Below are positions 9,058 through 17,168 of a stretch of 64,000 nucleotides of DNA, one piece after another. Every line of letters starts with the position of its first letter. Position 1 is the stretch's first letter. This stretch comes from Nocardia testacea NBRC 100365. Lineage in GTDB: Bacteria > Actinomycetota > Actinomycetes > Mycobacteriales > Mycobacteriaceae. A program made the translations under genes and the position numbers. The stretch lies in assembly GCF_000308775.1 (NCBI RefSeq), contig NZ_BAGJ01000135.1, positions 92,433 through 156,432 of the forward strand, in the 5' to 3' direction. Below the pieces are notes generated by a model that searched no databases, was not told the origin of the DNA, and saw nothing but the letters and a program-made list of their open reading frames with translations.

Positions 9058-9693
9058 ATGCGTATATCGGCCTTTACCCGTCGGCTCCTCACGTCTGCCG
9101 TGGGTACCGCCGCAGCTACTGTTCTGTTCACCGGGCACGCGACCGCCGAGCCCGCCCAGGTCGAGTGGACTTCGGCAACCCAGGCCCTGCACACCGCCGC
9201 GGCGGGAGATCCGGCTGCCGAGCAGGCAGTCTCCCGGCTACTCGGCGACGCGCGAGTCGCCACGGCCACCCGTGATGCCGCCCTGCCCGCGCAGCCGTTC
9301 CAGATTCCGGCCGAATCCACCGTGGGCCGCGGCGGCGGTCCGGGCATGTACGGCTCGGGCCTGTCGCTGAACCTCGACGGCTTCCGGTTCGCGTTCTTCG
9401 GCGGGCCGGGCACGATCGCCCCGGATCAGACGGGCGCGCGGCTGGATGTCGTATGGCTCAACCTCAACAACGGCCGCAGCGGGATCGAGCAGTTCACCGA
9501 GCATCGGGACATCATCGCCGACACCACCATCCGCACCCGGCCGATCGATCCCGGCCCGGGCATGATCGTCGCCGCGGTGTACGGCAGTCTCTGGCACCGC
9601 TGGCCGGTGCCGGTGAGCCCGGAGCATCCGGACGGGTTCCAGTACGTGCGCGGCGATATCACTTTCCCGTCGATGGGCTCGATCTACAACTGA
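9058..9693 (+). CDS. Secreted protein of unknown function
   Basis: 211 residues. ATG 9058 follows CAAGGAG by 7 bases. The N-terminus is a typical Sec signal peptide: basic MRISAFTRR, a hydrophobic run LLTSAVGTAAATVLFTG and a cleavage site near HATA-EP. The mature part has a Gly-rich turn (GRGGGPGMYGSG) and several beta-strand-like stretches ending in RGDITFPSMGSIYN. No cysteine pairs or known catalytic motif are seen. It resembles the short secreted proteins common in Nocardia, but I do not recognise the family. It appears monocistronic. Confidence 0.7.
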   Translation: MRISAFTRRLLTSAVGTAAATVLFTGHATAEPAQVEWTSATQALHTAAAGDPAAEQAVSRLLGDARVATATRDAALPAQPFQIPAESTVGRGGGPGMYGSGLSLNLDGFRFAFFGGPGTIAPDQTGARLDVVWLNLNNGRSGIEQFTEHRDIIADTTIRTRPIDPGPGMIVAAVYGSLWHRWPVPVSPEHPDGFQYVRGDITFPSMGSIYN

Positions 9694-9709
9694 CCGGGCG
9701 AGCCGGGGA

Positions 9710-9755
9710 CCGGTGCGCGCGAGCGCGTCGAATATCCGACGCGCGCCCGCACCGG
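9710..9755 (+). terminator. Stem-loop after the secreted protein gene
   Basis: Outer arms CCGGTGCG (9710-9717) and CGCACCGG (9748-9755), inner arms CGCGTCG (9724-9730) and CGACGCG (9737-9743). A T-rich stretch (TCTTTTTTG, 9781-9789) comes 26 bases later, so termination is plausible but imperfect. Confidence 0.4.
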
Positions 9756-9807
9756 CCACCTCGGCGGCCGCTCGGGAATGTCTTTTTTGTCCGGAGCGTA
9801 CGTTGTG

Positions 9808-9825
9808 AGTGAATACACTTTCACT
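9808..9825 (+). promoter_or_regulatory. Palindrome over the promoter of the first acyl-CoA synthetase gene
   Basis: AGTGAA-N6-TTCACT with perfect six-base arms. Its spacer is TACACT, itself a -10-like hexamer (9814-9819). The site lies 78 bases upstream of the start at 9903 and could be a repressor operator. Confidence 0.4.
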
Positions 9826-9902
9826 GCTACGGTGGCCACCGATATGCCGTTCGGAATCGCTAGGTCGAGTGCCGACGCGAGGATCTGTGGAGGTGTTCGA
9901 AG

Positions 9903-11522
9903 ATGAACCTGGCGCACACGCTGGAAGTCGTCAAGGCATACGGGCTGCTGCAGTCCAGCGGATTCATCGATCTGAAGAATCCGGGGGAAACGCTGCGGAC
10001 GCTGAAGGATTCCAAGACCTACATCCCGCAGGCCACCCTGATCATGCACTCCGCGCGCATCGCGCCGGACGCGCCCGGCCTGGCCGACGAACGCGGTGAG
10101 CTGACCTACCGGGAACTGGACGAGCAATCCACCAAGATCGCCCACGGCCTGCGCGACGCAGGGATCACCGAGGGCACCGTGATCGGCATCCTCGCCCGCG
10201 ACCATCGCGGACTGATCCTGTCCATGGCCGCCGCGGGCAAGCTCGGCGTGAAGATCGCGCTGATGAACACCGGGTTCGCCAAACCGCAGTTCGCCGAGGT
10301 GTGCGAACGGGAGAAGGTCAAGGCGGTCCTGCACGACAGCGAATTCCTCGGCCTGCTCGACGCCCTGCCCGCGGATATGCCGCGCTTCCTCACCTGGGTG
10401 GACGAGGGCACCGAGATCCCCGCGGGCGCCCGCACGCTGGACGACCTGATCGCCGAGAACGGCACCGGGGCATTGCCCGTCCCGGCCAAGCCCGGTGGTT
10501 TCATCATCCTCACCAGCGGTACCACCGGCCTGCCGAAGGGCGCGCCGCGGGAGAAGGCCAGCCCGGTGGCGACCGCCCAGTTCCTGGACCGGATGCCCTT
10601 CCCCAAGCGCGGCACCGTCGTCATCGTCTCGCCGATCTTCCACAGCACCGGTCTGGGTACGTACCTGGTGAGCATCGGGCTCACCAACAAGATCGTCATG
10701 CGGCGCCGCTTCGATGCCGAGGCCACCCTGAAGATGATCTCCGACCACAAGGCCGAACTGCTGGTGGCGGTGCCGACCATGCTGCACCGGATGGTGGAAT
10801 TGCCCGCCGAGGTCCGGGCGAAGTACGACACGTCCTCGCTGAAGGGGATCATCCTCGCGGGTTCGGCGCTGTCCCCGGAGTTGTGCGTCAAGGCGACCGA
10901 GACGTTCGGTCACGTGCTGTACAACCTCTACGGCTCCACCGAGGTCGCCATCGCCACCGTGGCCCAGCCCGCCGATCTGGCCAAGGCGCCCGGTACGGTC
11001 GGCCGCCCGCCGCTCACCTGCGATGTCCGTCTCTACGACGACAACGACAAGGCCGTCACCGCCAAGAACGTCACCGCCCGGATCTTCGTCCGCAGCGGCG
11101 CCCCCTTCGAGGGTTACACCGACGGCCGGCACAAGCAGATCATCGACGGTTACATGTCCAGCGGCGACGTCGGCCACTTCACCGAGGACGGCCTGCTGAT
11201 GGTGGACGGCCGCGACGACGACATGATCGTCTCCGGCGGCGAGAACGTCTTCCCCCAGGAGGTCGAGAATTTGCTGCTCGAGCGCGACGACATCTTCGAC
11301 GCCGCGGTGGTCGGCGTGGACGATGTGGAGTTCGGGAAGCGGCTGCGCGCCTTCGTCGTCCCCGAACCCGGGCACACCCCGGACGAGGCCGAGATCAAGA
11401 CCTACGTCAAGGAGAACCTGGCCCGGTACAAGGTGCCGCGCGAGGTCGTCTTCCTCGACGATCTGCCCCGCAACCCCACCGGCAAACTGCTGCGCCGGGT
11501 GCTGGTGGAATACGAGGTCTGA
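9903..11522 (+). CDS. Acyl-CoA synthetase (AMP-forming), FadD12/FadD2-like
   Basis: 539 residues of the adenylate-forming superfamily: activates a carboxylic acid to acyl-AMP and then to acyl-CoA. Motifs: P-loop ILTSGTTGLPKGAP (about 200-213), A4/A5 region YNLYGSTE (about 340), SSGDVGH and GRDDDMIVSGGENVFPQEVE hinge, and the catalytic lysine in PTGKLLRR near the C-terminus. ATG 9903 follows GGAGG. It resembles mycobacterial FadD12 or FadD2 in length and in the KGAP variant of the P-loop. Substrate chain length is not visible. A close paralogue follows, but a hairpin and 169 bases separate them. Confidence 0.85.
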   Translation: MNLAHTLEVVKAYGLLQSSGFIDLKNPGETLRTLKDSKTYIPQATLIMHSARIAPDAPGLADERGELTYRELDEQSTKIAHGLRDAGITEGTVIGILARDHRGLILSMAAAGKLGVKIALMNTGFAKPQFAEVCEREKVKAVLHDSEFLGLLDALPADMPRFLTWVDEGTEIPAGARTLDDLIAENGTGALPVPAKPGGFIILTSGTTGLPKGAPREKASPVATAQFLDRMPFPKRGTVVIVSPIFHSTGLGTYLVSIGLTNKIVMRRRFDAEATLKMISDHKAELLVAVPTMLHRMVELPAEVRAKYDTSSLKGIILAGSALSPELCVKATETFGHVLYNLYGSTEVAIATVAQPADLAKAPGTVGRPPLTCDVRLYDDNDKAVTAKNVTARIFVRSGAPFEGYTDGRHKQIIDGYMSSGDVGHFTEDGLLMVDGRDDDMIVSGGENVFPQEVENLLLERDDIFDAAVVGVDDVEFGKRLRAFVVPEPGHTPDEAEIKTYVKENLARYKVPREVVFLDDLPRNPTGKLLRRVLVEYEV

Positions 11523-11536
11523 CAACATTTCTCGTC

Positions 11537-11575
11537 GGGAAACCGGGAATTCTCACAGAAGTGTCCCGGTTTCCC
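11537..11575 (+). terminator. Hairpin between the two acyl-CoA synthetase genes
   Basis: Perfect 12-base arms GGGAAACCGGGA (11537-11548) and its complement (11564-11575). It implies that the second synthetase has its own promoter. Confidence 0.5.
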
Positions 11576-11691
11576 TACTGTCCGAGACAATCGGCCGGAA
11601 GTCCCCGCGGCGGTTGCTAGGGTTGGCGGTGCACAGGAGCTCGAGGAGGTAGCCGCCGGTCCCGGCGGTACGCCGCGGAAGGTTGTCACCG

Positions 11692-13338
11692 ATGACATTG
11701 TCGCTGCCCGGCCCCGTTCGCAGAGTCGGCGATATCGCCTCGGCCGTGAACGTGATGCGCAAACGCGGCCTTTTCGATCCGCTACGGCTCGACCACGCCC
11801 TCCGGTCGATGAGCAACGCGACCAAGTACGGCCCGTTCGCCGGTGTGGTCATGCACGCCGTGCAGACCCGTCCCGACTCCCCGGCCATCGTCGACGAGCA
11901 GGGCGAACTCACCTTCCGCGAACTCGACGATCGCTCGAATGCCTTCGCCCGCGGCCTCACCGAACGCGGCCTGCGCCCCGGTGACGTGGTCGCGGTCCTG
12001 GCCCGCGACCATCGCGGCATGGTGCTGAGCATGCTGACCGCGGGCAAACTCGGCCTGCGCGCGGTTCTGATGAACACCGGCTTCGCCAAGCCGCAGTTCG
12101 CGGATGTGGCCGAACGCGAGCGGATCAAAGCGGTACTGCACGACAGCGAGTTCTTCGACCTGATGAGCGCCATCCCCGCCGAGATCCCGCGCATCCTCAC
12201 CTGGGTCGACGAATCCGACGGCGCCGACCCCGCGATCCCGACGGTCGAATCGGTCTCGGCGAGGCAGTCCACCGCACCACTGGCGGCCCCCGCCAAGCCG
12301 GGTGGGATGGTCATCCTCACCAGCGGCACCACCGGCACACCCAAGGGCGCCCCGCGCGACAAGGTCAGCCCGTTCATCACCGCCCAGTTCATCGACCGGG
12401 TGCCGCTGCCGACCGACGGCACCATGGTGATGGCCGCGCCGATCTTCCACGGCACCGGACTGTCCCAGTTCTCCCTCGGCCTGGCACTGGGCAACCGGGT
12501 GGTGTTCCAGCAGCGCCGGTTCGACCCCGAACTCACCCTGGCCAATATCGCCCGCTACCGCGCGGATTCGCTGGTCGTGGTGCCCACCATGCTGCAACGC
12601 ATCCTGGACCAGCCGAAAGAGGTACTCGACCGCTACGACGTCTCCTCGATCCGTGTGATCTTCGCGGCGGGCTCGGCCATCCAGCCCGATGTGGTGGTGC
12701 GCACCGGCGAACACTTCGGCGATGTGCTGTACAACCTGTACGGCTCGACCGAATGCGCGGTGATCACCGTGGCGACGCCGCAGGAGCTGAAGAAGTCGCC
12801 GACGACCGCGGGCCGGGCGCCGGTCGGGGTGCGGATCGCCCTCTACGACGAGAACCGCAAGCGGATCACCGCGCCGGATGTCACCGGCACGATCTTCATC
12901 GACAACCCGCACGCCTTCAAGGCCTACACCGACGGGCGCACCAAGGAGACCGTCGACGGCATGATGTCCAGCGGCGATGTCGGGCATCTCGATGCCGACG
13001 GTCTGCTGTTCATCGACGGCCGCGACGACGACATGATCGTCTCCGGCGGCGAGAACGTGTTCCCGCAGGAGGTCGAGCACCTCATCGCCGAACGGCCCGA
13101 TGTGCTCGAGGCCGCGGTGGTGGGCGTGGACGACCGGGAGTTCGGCAAACGGCTGCGCGCAGTGGTGGTCCCGGGGCCGGATTCGGCCCGCGACGCCCAG
13201 GAGATCAAGGACTACGTCAAGGCGAATCTGGCCCGCTACAAAGTCCCGCGCGAAGTGGTGTTCCTCGACGAACTGCCGCGCAACGCCACGGGGAAGCTGC
13301 TGCGGAAACCGCTGACCGAGCTGGAACCCGAGAGCTGA
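11692..13338 (+). CDS. Acyl-CoA synthetase (AMP-forming), paralogue of the preceding gene
   Basis: 548 residues with the same motif set as its neighbour: ILTSGTTGTPKGAPRDK, YNLYGSTE, MSSGDVGHLDADG, GRDDDMIVSGGENVFPQEVE and NATGKLLRK. Long identical stretches (for example LMNTGFAKPQFA) show that the two arose by duplication, while the first 60 residues and the central pocket differ, so substrates probably differ. ATG 11692 is preceded by GGAAGG; TTG 11683 is the other option. No beta-oxidation genes are adjacent. Confidence 0.85.
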   Translation: MTLSLPGPVRRVGDIASAVNVMRKRGLFDPLRLDHALRSMSNATKYGPFAGVVMHAVQTRPDSPAIVDEQGELTFRELDDRSNAFARGLTERGLRPGDVVAVLARDHRGMVLSMLTAGKLGLRAVLMNTGFAKPQFADVAERERIKAVLHDSEFFDLMSAIPAEIPRILTWVDESDGADPAIPTVESVSARQSTAPLAAPAKPGGMVILTSGTTGTPKGAPRDKVSPFITAQFIDRVPLPTDGTMVMAAPIFHGTGLSQFSLGLALGNRVVFQQRRFDPELTLANIARYRADSLVVVPTMLQRILDQPKEVLDRYDVSSIRVIFAAGSAIQPDVVVRTGEHFGDVLYNLYGSTECAVITVATPQELKKSPTTAGRAPVGVRIALYDENRKRITAPDVTGTIFIDNPHAFKAYTDGRTKETVDGMMSSGDVGHLDADGLLFIDGRDDDMIVSGGENVFPQEVEHLIAERPDVLEAAVVGVDDREFGKRLRAVVVPGPDSARDAQEIKDYVKANLARYKVPREVVFLDELPRNATGKLLRKPLTELEPES

Positions 13339-13489
13339 GCTCCGTCATGCGCCGGGTCACGCCCGGCCGATACCGGATCTCCTCCGGGCGCTCGGCCGAC
13401 AACGCCCGGTGCGGCGGGCCCGGGGTGCCCGGGCCCGTCGTGCTCCGGCTTCGCCGCAGGCAGGCCGGGCCGTCGGATATCATCCCTTG

Positions 13490-14053
13490 GTGCGTATCAG
13501 GTTCGGTTCCACCCATCCGGTGGACCATCGCGGCGCCGCGCGCGTCCGCGGTGCGGCGGCCGGCCTGATCTCGGGGGCCGTCTCGGTGGCCGCGCACGGG
13601 TGGGCGGCCGAGACGAGCCCGCCCGACGGGACGGCGATCGTACTGCTGATTTCGGCGTCGGCTGCGGTCGGCGCCCTGGTCACCGGCTTGCGCCCGCTGC
13701 GCACCGGAACCACCGGACTCGCCACGGCCCTGCTGGCCGGGCAGTTGCTCGGCCACCTGAGCCTCGGTTGGGGTTCGGGGCATGCGCACCACGGTGATCT
13801 TCGGCCGACCCCTACTATGCTCGCGGCGCATCTCGTCGTCGCCTGCGCCGCGGCGGTGGTCGTGCGGGGCGCCGAATTCGCCTACCGTGTCGTCGCGACG
13901 GCACTGGCGCGACTGGTCCCGGTCGCGCCCCGGCCCCCGGTCCTGCCGGACCCGCCTCCGCTGCGCCTCCTGCACCGCGACCGGGTCGTCGCATGGATCC
14001 TCGCGGCCGATGCCGGCCGCACCCGGGCACCGCCCCTCGCCGTACCGATCTGA
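13490..14053 (+). CDS. Polytopic membrane protein next to the PepSY gene
   Basis: 187 residues from GTG 13490. Three to four hydrophobic segments are seen (about 22-40, 48-68, 74-95, 110-135). The third ends in a His-rich loop (HLSLGWGSGHAHHGDL) and another histidine follows in MLAAH, which would suit metal binding. The C-terminus is Pro/Arg-rich and cytoplasmic or loosely structured. The next gene encodes a PepSY membrane protein with its own His-rich loop, so a shared role in metal (perhaps copper or iron) handling is possible. No family recognised. TTG 13487 is an alternative start. Confidence 0.55.
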   Translation: MRIRFGSTHPVDHRGAARVRGAAAGLISGAVSVAAHGWAAETSPPDGTAIVLLISASAAVGALVTGLRPLRTGTTGLATALLAGQLLGHLSLGWGSGHAHHGDLRPTPTMLAAHLVVACAAAVVVRGAEFAYRVVATALARLVPVAPRPPVLPDPPPLRLLHRDRVVAWILAADAGRTRAPPLAVPI

Positions 14054-14235
14054 TCTTCCACCCGGCTGTCACGGCCGGGCGCCGGCCGTTGCCGCGGTGA
14101 CCTCCGCACGCGCCCGCGCCCGTGGCCCCGCCGGTTTCCTCAGCGCGGCGACCCGAGCACTCGGTGGCGCCGCGTCCCCGCGCACCCTGCCGCCTCCGGC
14201 CGGATGCCGGGCCAGCACAGGACGCAGGTAAACCC

Positions 14236-15675
14236 ATGAGTACCACCGAGGTCCCCGCGGCGCCCGAGGGCGCTACCCCGGCGACCAGTTCACCCCGGCC
14301 GGGCGGGGGCGCGTTCCGCGCGCTCGCGCTGCGGCTCCATTTCTACGCCGGCCTCTTCGTGGGGCCGTTTCTGCTGATCGCGGCGATCACCGGCGGTCTC
14401 TACGCCGTCGCGCCCGGTATCGAATCCTTCGTGAACCGGGATCTGCTGTCCGTGGATTCCCGTGGACCCGAGCGGCCACTGGCCGACCAGGTGACCGCGG
14501 GGATCGCGGTCCGGCCGGACCTCACCGTGGTGGCGGTCGCGCCCGCGCCCGCACCGGGTGAGACCACCCGGGTGTTGTTCAGCGATCCCACCCTCGGCGA
14601 ATCCGAGCGGCGCGCTGTCTTCGTCGATCCGGTGACCGCCCGTCCGGTGGGCGAATCGGTGGTGTACGGCAGTTCCGGCGCCCTGCCGTTCCGGACGTGG
14701 GTGTCCCAGGTGCACCGCCACCTGCACCTCGGCGAACCCGGCCGGCTGTACTCCGAACTGGCGGCCTCCTGGCTGTGGCTGATCGCTCTCGCCGGGCTCG
14801 CCCTGTGGATCCGCCGGGTACGCAGCCGACGGCAGCGCGCCACGGCGCGGTGGCTGTTCGTCCCGAATCTCGCGAATGCGCGGGACCGCCGGCTGAATTG
14901 GCATGCGGTGGTCGGGGTGTGGATTCTCCCGGTGGCGCTGCTGCTCTCGGCCACCGGCCTGACCTGGTCGACCTACGCGGGCGCCGATATCGAGACCCTC
15001 CGGGAGAATCTCGGCTGGACCACCCCCGCCGTCGCGACCGCGCTCCCCGGGAACGCGGCACCGGCAGAAACCGCGCACGGCGACCATCACAGCGGTCATC
15101 CGGCCGGCCACTCGGTGCCGGTGGACCGGATCCGGCAACTGGACGGCGTCCTCGCCGCGGCCCGCGAGGCCGGAGTCACCCGCCCGGCGGAGATCACGAT
15201 CCCGGCGACCGACGGGACCGCGTTCGCGGTGAAGGAACGGCGGCTGCCGGGCACCTTGACCGTCAACGCCGCGGCCGTCGACGGGTCCACCGGTACCGTC
15301 ACCGATCGGGTCCCCTACTCCGAATGGCCGTTCATGGCGAAGATGGCCAACTGGGGCATCCAACTCCATATGGGCCTGATGTTCGGCCCGCTCAACCAGT
15401 TGCTGCTGCTTGCGGCGGCGATCGGTCTGGTCACGGTGATCGTGCGCGGATACCTCATGTGGTGGCGGCGGCGACCGACGGGAACAGCCCGCCGCTTCCC
15501 GGTGGGCAGACCGCCGCGGCGCGGCGCACTGCGCCGGTCGGCGGTTCTGGCGGTGCCGGTGTCGGTCGCGGCCGCGCTGATCGGCTGGTTCGCTCCGGTA
15601 TTCGGCCTGAGTCTGCTGGTCTTCCTCGTGGTCGATGTCCTCGTCGGTGCGCTGCGCCGCGTGCGCCCGGCCTGA
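14236..15675 (+). CDS. PepSY-associated transmembrane protein
   Basis: 479 residues of the PepSY_TM type. Helices at about 35-58 (LFVGPFLLIAAITGGLYAV), 175-195 (SWLWLIALAGLALWI), 225-250, 385-410 and 440-475, with periplasmic PepSY-like segments between. The signature RTWVSQVHRHLHLGEPGRLY before the second helix is conserved in this family, which includes proteins linked to siderophore-iron reduction and copper. A loop reads HGDHHSGHPAGHS and could bind metal. ATG 14236 lies 182 bases after the previous stop. Confidence 0.75.
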   Translation: MSTTEVPAAPEGATPATSSPRPGGGAFRALALRLHFYAGLFVGPFLLIAAITGGLYAVAPGIESFVNRDLLSVDSRGPERPLADQVTAGIAVRPDLTVVAVAPAPAPGETTRVLFSDPTLGESERRAVFVDPVTARPVGESVVYGSSGALPFRTWVSQVHRHLHLGEPGRLYSELAASWLWLIALAGLALWIRRVRSRRQRATARWLFVPNLANARDRRLNWHAVVGVWILPVALLLSATGLTWSTYAGADIETLRENLGWTTPAVATALPGNAAPAETAHGDHHSGHPAGHSVPVDRIRQLDGVLAAAREAGVTRPAEITIPATDGTAFAVKERRLPGTLTVNAAAVDGSTGTVTDRVPYSEWPFMAKMANWGIQLHMGLMFGPLNQLLLLAAAIGLVTVIVRGYLMWWRRRPTGTARRFPVGRPPRRGALRRSAVLAVPVSVAAALIGWFAPVFGLSLLVFLVVDVLVGALRRVRPA

Positions 15676-15677
15676 GC

Positions 15678-15720
15678 GATGAGGTCCGGTGCCGCGGTGG
15701 CCGCGGTACCGGACCTCATC
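15678..15720. terminator. Bidirectional terminator between PepSY gene and galK
   Basis: Arms GATGAGGTCCGGT (15678-15690) and its complement (15708-15720) with an inner CCGCGG pair. It overlaps the galK stop codon region and closes two convergent genes. Confidence 0.7.
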
Positions 15721-16864
15721 GATCGACCGGCCCGGCTCCCGGGCCGGCCACGGCCTCGATGGTCCGCGCGTCGGGAAAGCCCTTGCGCGCCAGGCGGTCC
15801 CGGACCGCCTCCTCGACCCGCCCGGCGGCGGCTGTATCGACCAGGGCGATGATGCTGCCGCCGAAACCACCACCGACCATCCGGGAACCGTGGGCCCCGG
15901 CCGCGCGAGCCGCGTCCACCGCCGCATCCAGCACTTCGGTGGATACTTCGAAATCGTCACGCAACGAATCGTGTCCCGCGTCGAGCAGGGGACCGATCTC
16001 GCGCGGGTCGGCACCCGAGCGCAACAGTTCCGCCACCGTGCGCACCCGGTCGTTCTCGCCGAGTACGTGTCGTGCCCGCCGGTACAGCACCGGATCGGTG
16101 AGTCCGCCCAGTTGCCCGGCGTCCTCGATATCGCGCAGCGAAGCGACCCCGAGAGCCGCGGCGGCGGCGGCGCATTCGGCGCGGCGGGCGCCGTACCCGC
16201 CCGCCGCGTGCTCGTGGGTCTGTCCGGTATCGATGACCAGCAGCCGTAGGCCGGTGGCCGCGAGATCGAACGGAATCTGCTCGAAACCTCCCGTTCCGGA
16301 CGCACTGAAGGCACGGACATCCAAGTACAGGGCGTGTCCCGCGGTGCAGAGGATGGACGCCGCCTGGTCCAGGATCCCGGTGGGCGCCCCCACATAGTCG
16401 TTTTCGGCGGCCCGGGCGATATCGATCAGTTCCCGGTCGCCGACCTCGGGCGCGCACAGATCGCGGACCGCCACCGCGGCAGCGCAGCACAGCGCCGCCG
16501 ACGAGGACAGTCCGGCCCCGGCCGGCACCGCGCCGTCGAAATCCAGCTCCAACCCCTCGATCCCGTGCCCCCGGCGCCCGAACTCCGCGACCACGCCCAG
16601 CGGGTACCGCGCCCAGCCCGGTAGCAGGTCCCGCTCGGTGGCCAGCGCGGCGGCCGGAAGCCGCACCGGTTCACCCGGCCGCTGACGCGAGCCCACCCGG
16701 ACCAGATCGTCACCGTGCCGGACACCTTCGCAGGTGACCACCAGGGGTATCGCTATCGGCAGCACCAACCCGTCGTTGTAGTCGGTGTGCTCACCGATCA
16801 GGTTGACCCGGCCCGGCGCCGACCATCGACGGCGCCCGCCGGTGCTCTCCTCACGTTGTGTCAC
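15716..16864 (-). CDS. galK: Galactokinase
   Basis: GHMP-family kinase that phosphorylates galactose at C1 in the Leloir pathway. The galactokinase signature GRVNLIGEHTDYNDG is at the N-terminus, the ATP-binding PAGAGLSSSAAL loop follows, and the third GHMP motif MVGGGFGGS is near the C-terminus. I use GTG 16864 (382 residues); an ATG at 16918 would add 18 poorly conserved residues. No galT or galE is adjacent, which is unusual since galTK often pair in actinomycetes; they may lie elsewhere. Confidence 0.9.
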   Translation of the reverse strand: MTQREESTGGRRRWSAPGRVNLIGEHTDYNDGLVLPIAIPLVVTCEGVRHGDDLVRVGSRQRPGEPVRLPAAALATERDLLPGWARYPLGVVAEFGRRGHGIEGLELDFDGAVPAGAGLSSSAALCCAAAVAVRDLCAPEVGDRELIDIARAAENDYVGAPTGILDQAASILCTAGHALYLDVRAFSASGTGGFEQIPFDLAATGLRLLVIDTGQTHEHAAGGYGARRAECAAAAAALGVASLRDIEDAGQLGGLTDPVLYRRARHVLGENDRVRTVAELLRSGADPREIGPLLDAGHDSLRDDFEVSTEVLDAAVDAARAAGAHGSRMVGGGFGGSIIALVDTAAAGRVEEAVRDRLARKGFPDARTIEAVAGPGAGPVDR

Positions 16865-17168
16865 CGGACCACCGTACGAGTCGCCCGGCGGTGGCCGGAT
16901 CCGCCGCGCCGCCACCATCGCGCCACCTGTTACGACGTTGTTGCGTCAAGAGAGCGACAAATTCGACACTGCGTGTCATCATCGGATCCATAGTCCAGGT
17001 TTGGTGGGCCGGACGCACCGCGGACGGCTCGGACATCCCCTCGTACAGGAACACTCGGTTTACGTCAGCCGCCGCTCGATGGACAGGTAGCGCACGACAG
17101 ACAGATAAGGACCCAGGCCTGCGACGCGGCTCGATTTCACCGGGATCGGAGCGATCAAAGGGGGGCTG
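16865..17168. other. Divergent intergenic region galK / diguanylate cyclase
   Basis: 304 bases. No gene seen. It must hold the promoters of galK (-) and the GGDEF gene (+). The small palindrome GACAC-TGC-GTGTC at about 16964-16976 is the only symmetric element I noticed. Confidence 0.4.

Noticed and set aside
16865..17168. c-di-GMP riboswitch before the GGDEF gene
   Set aside because: No GEMM-like tetraloop/receptor arrangement could be identified.
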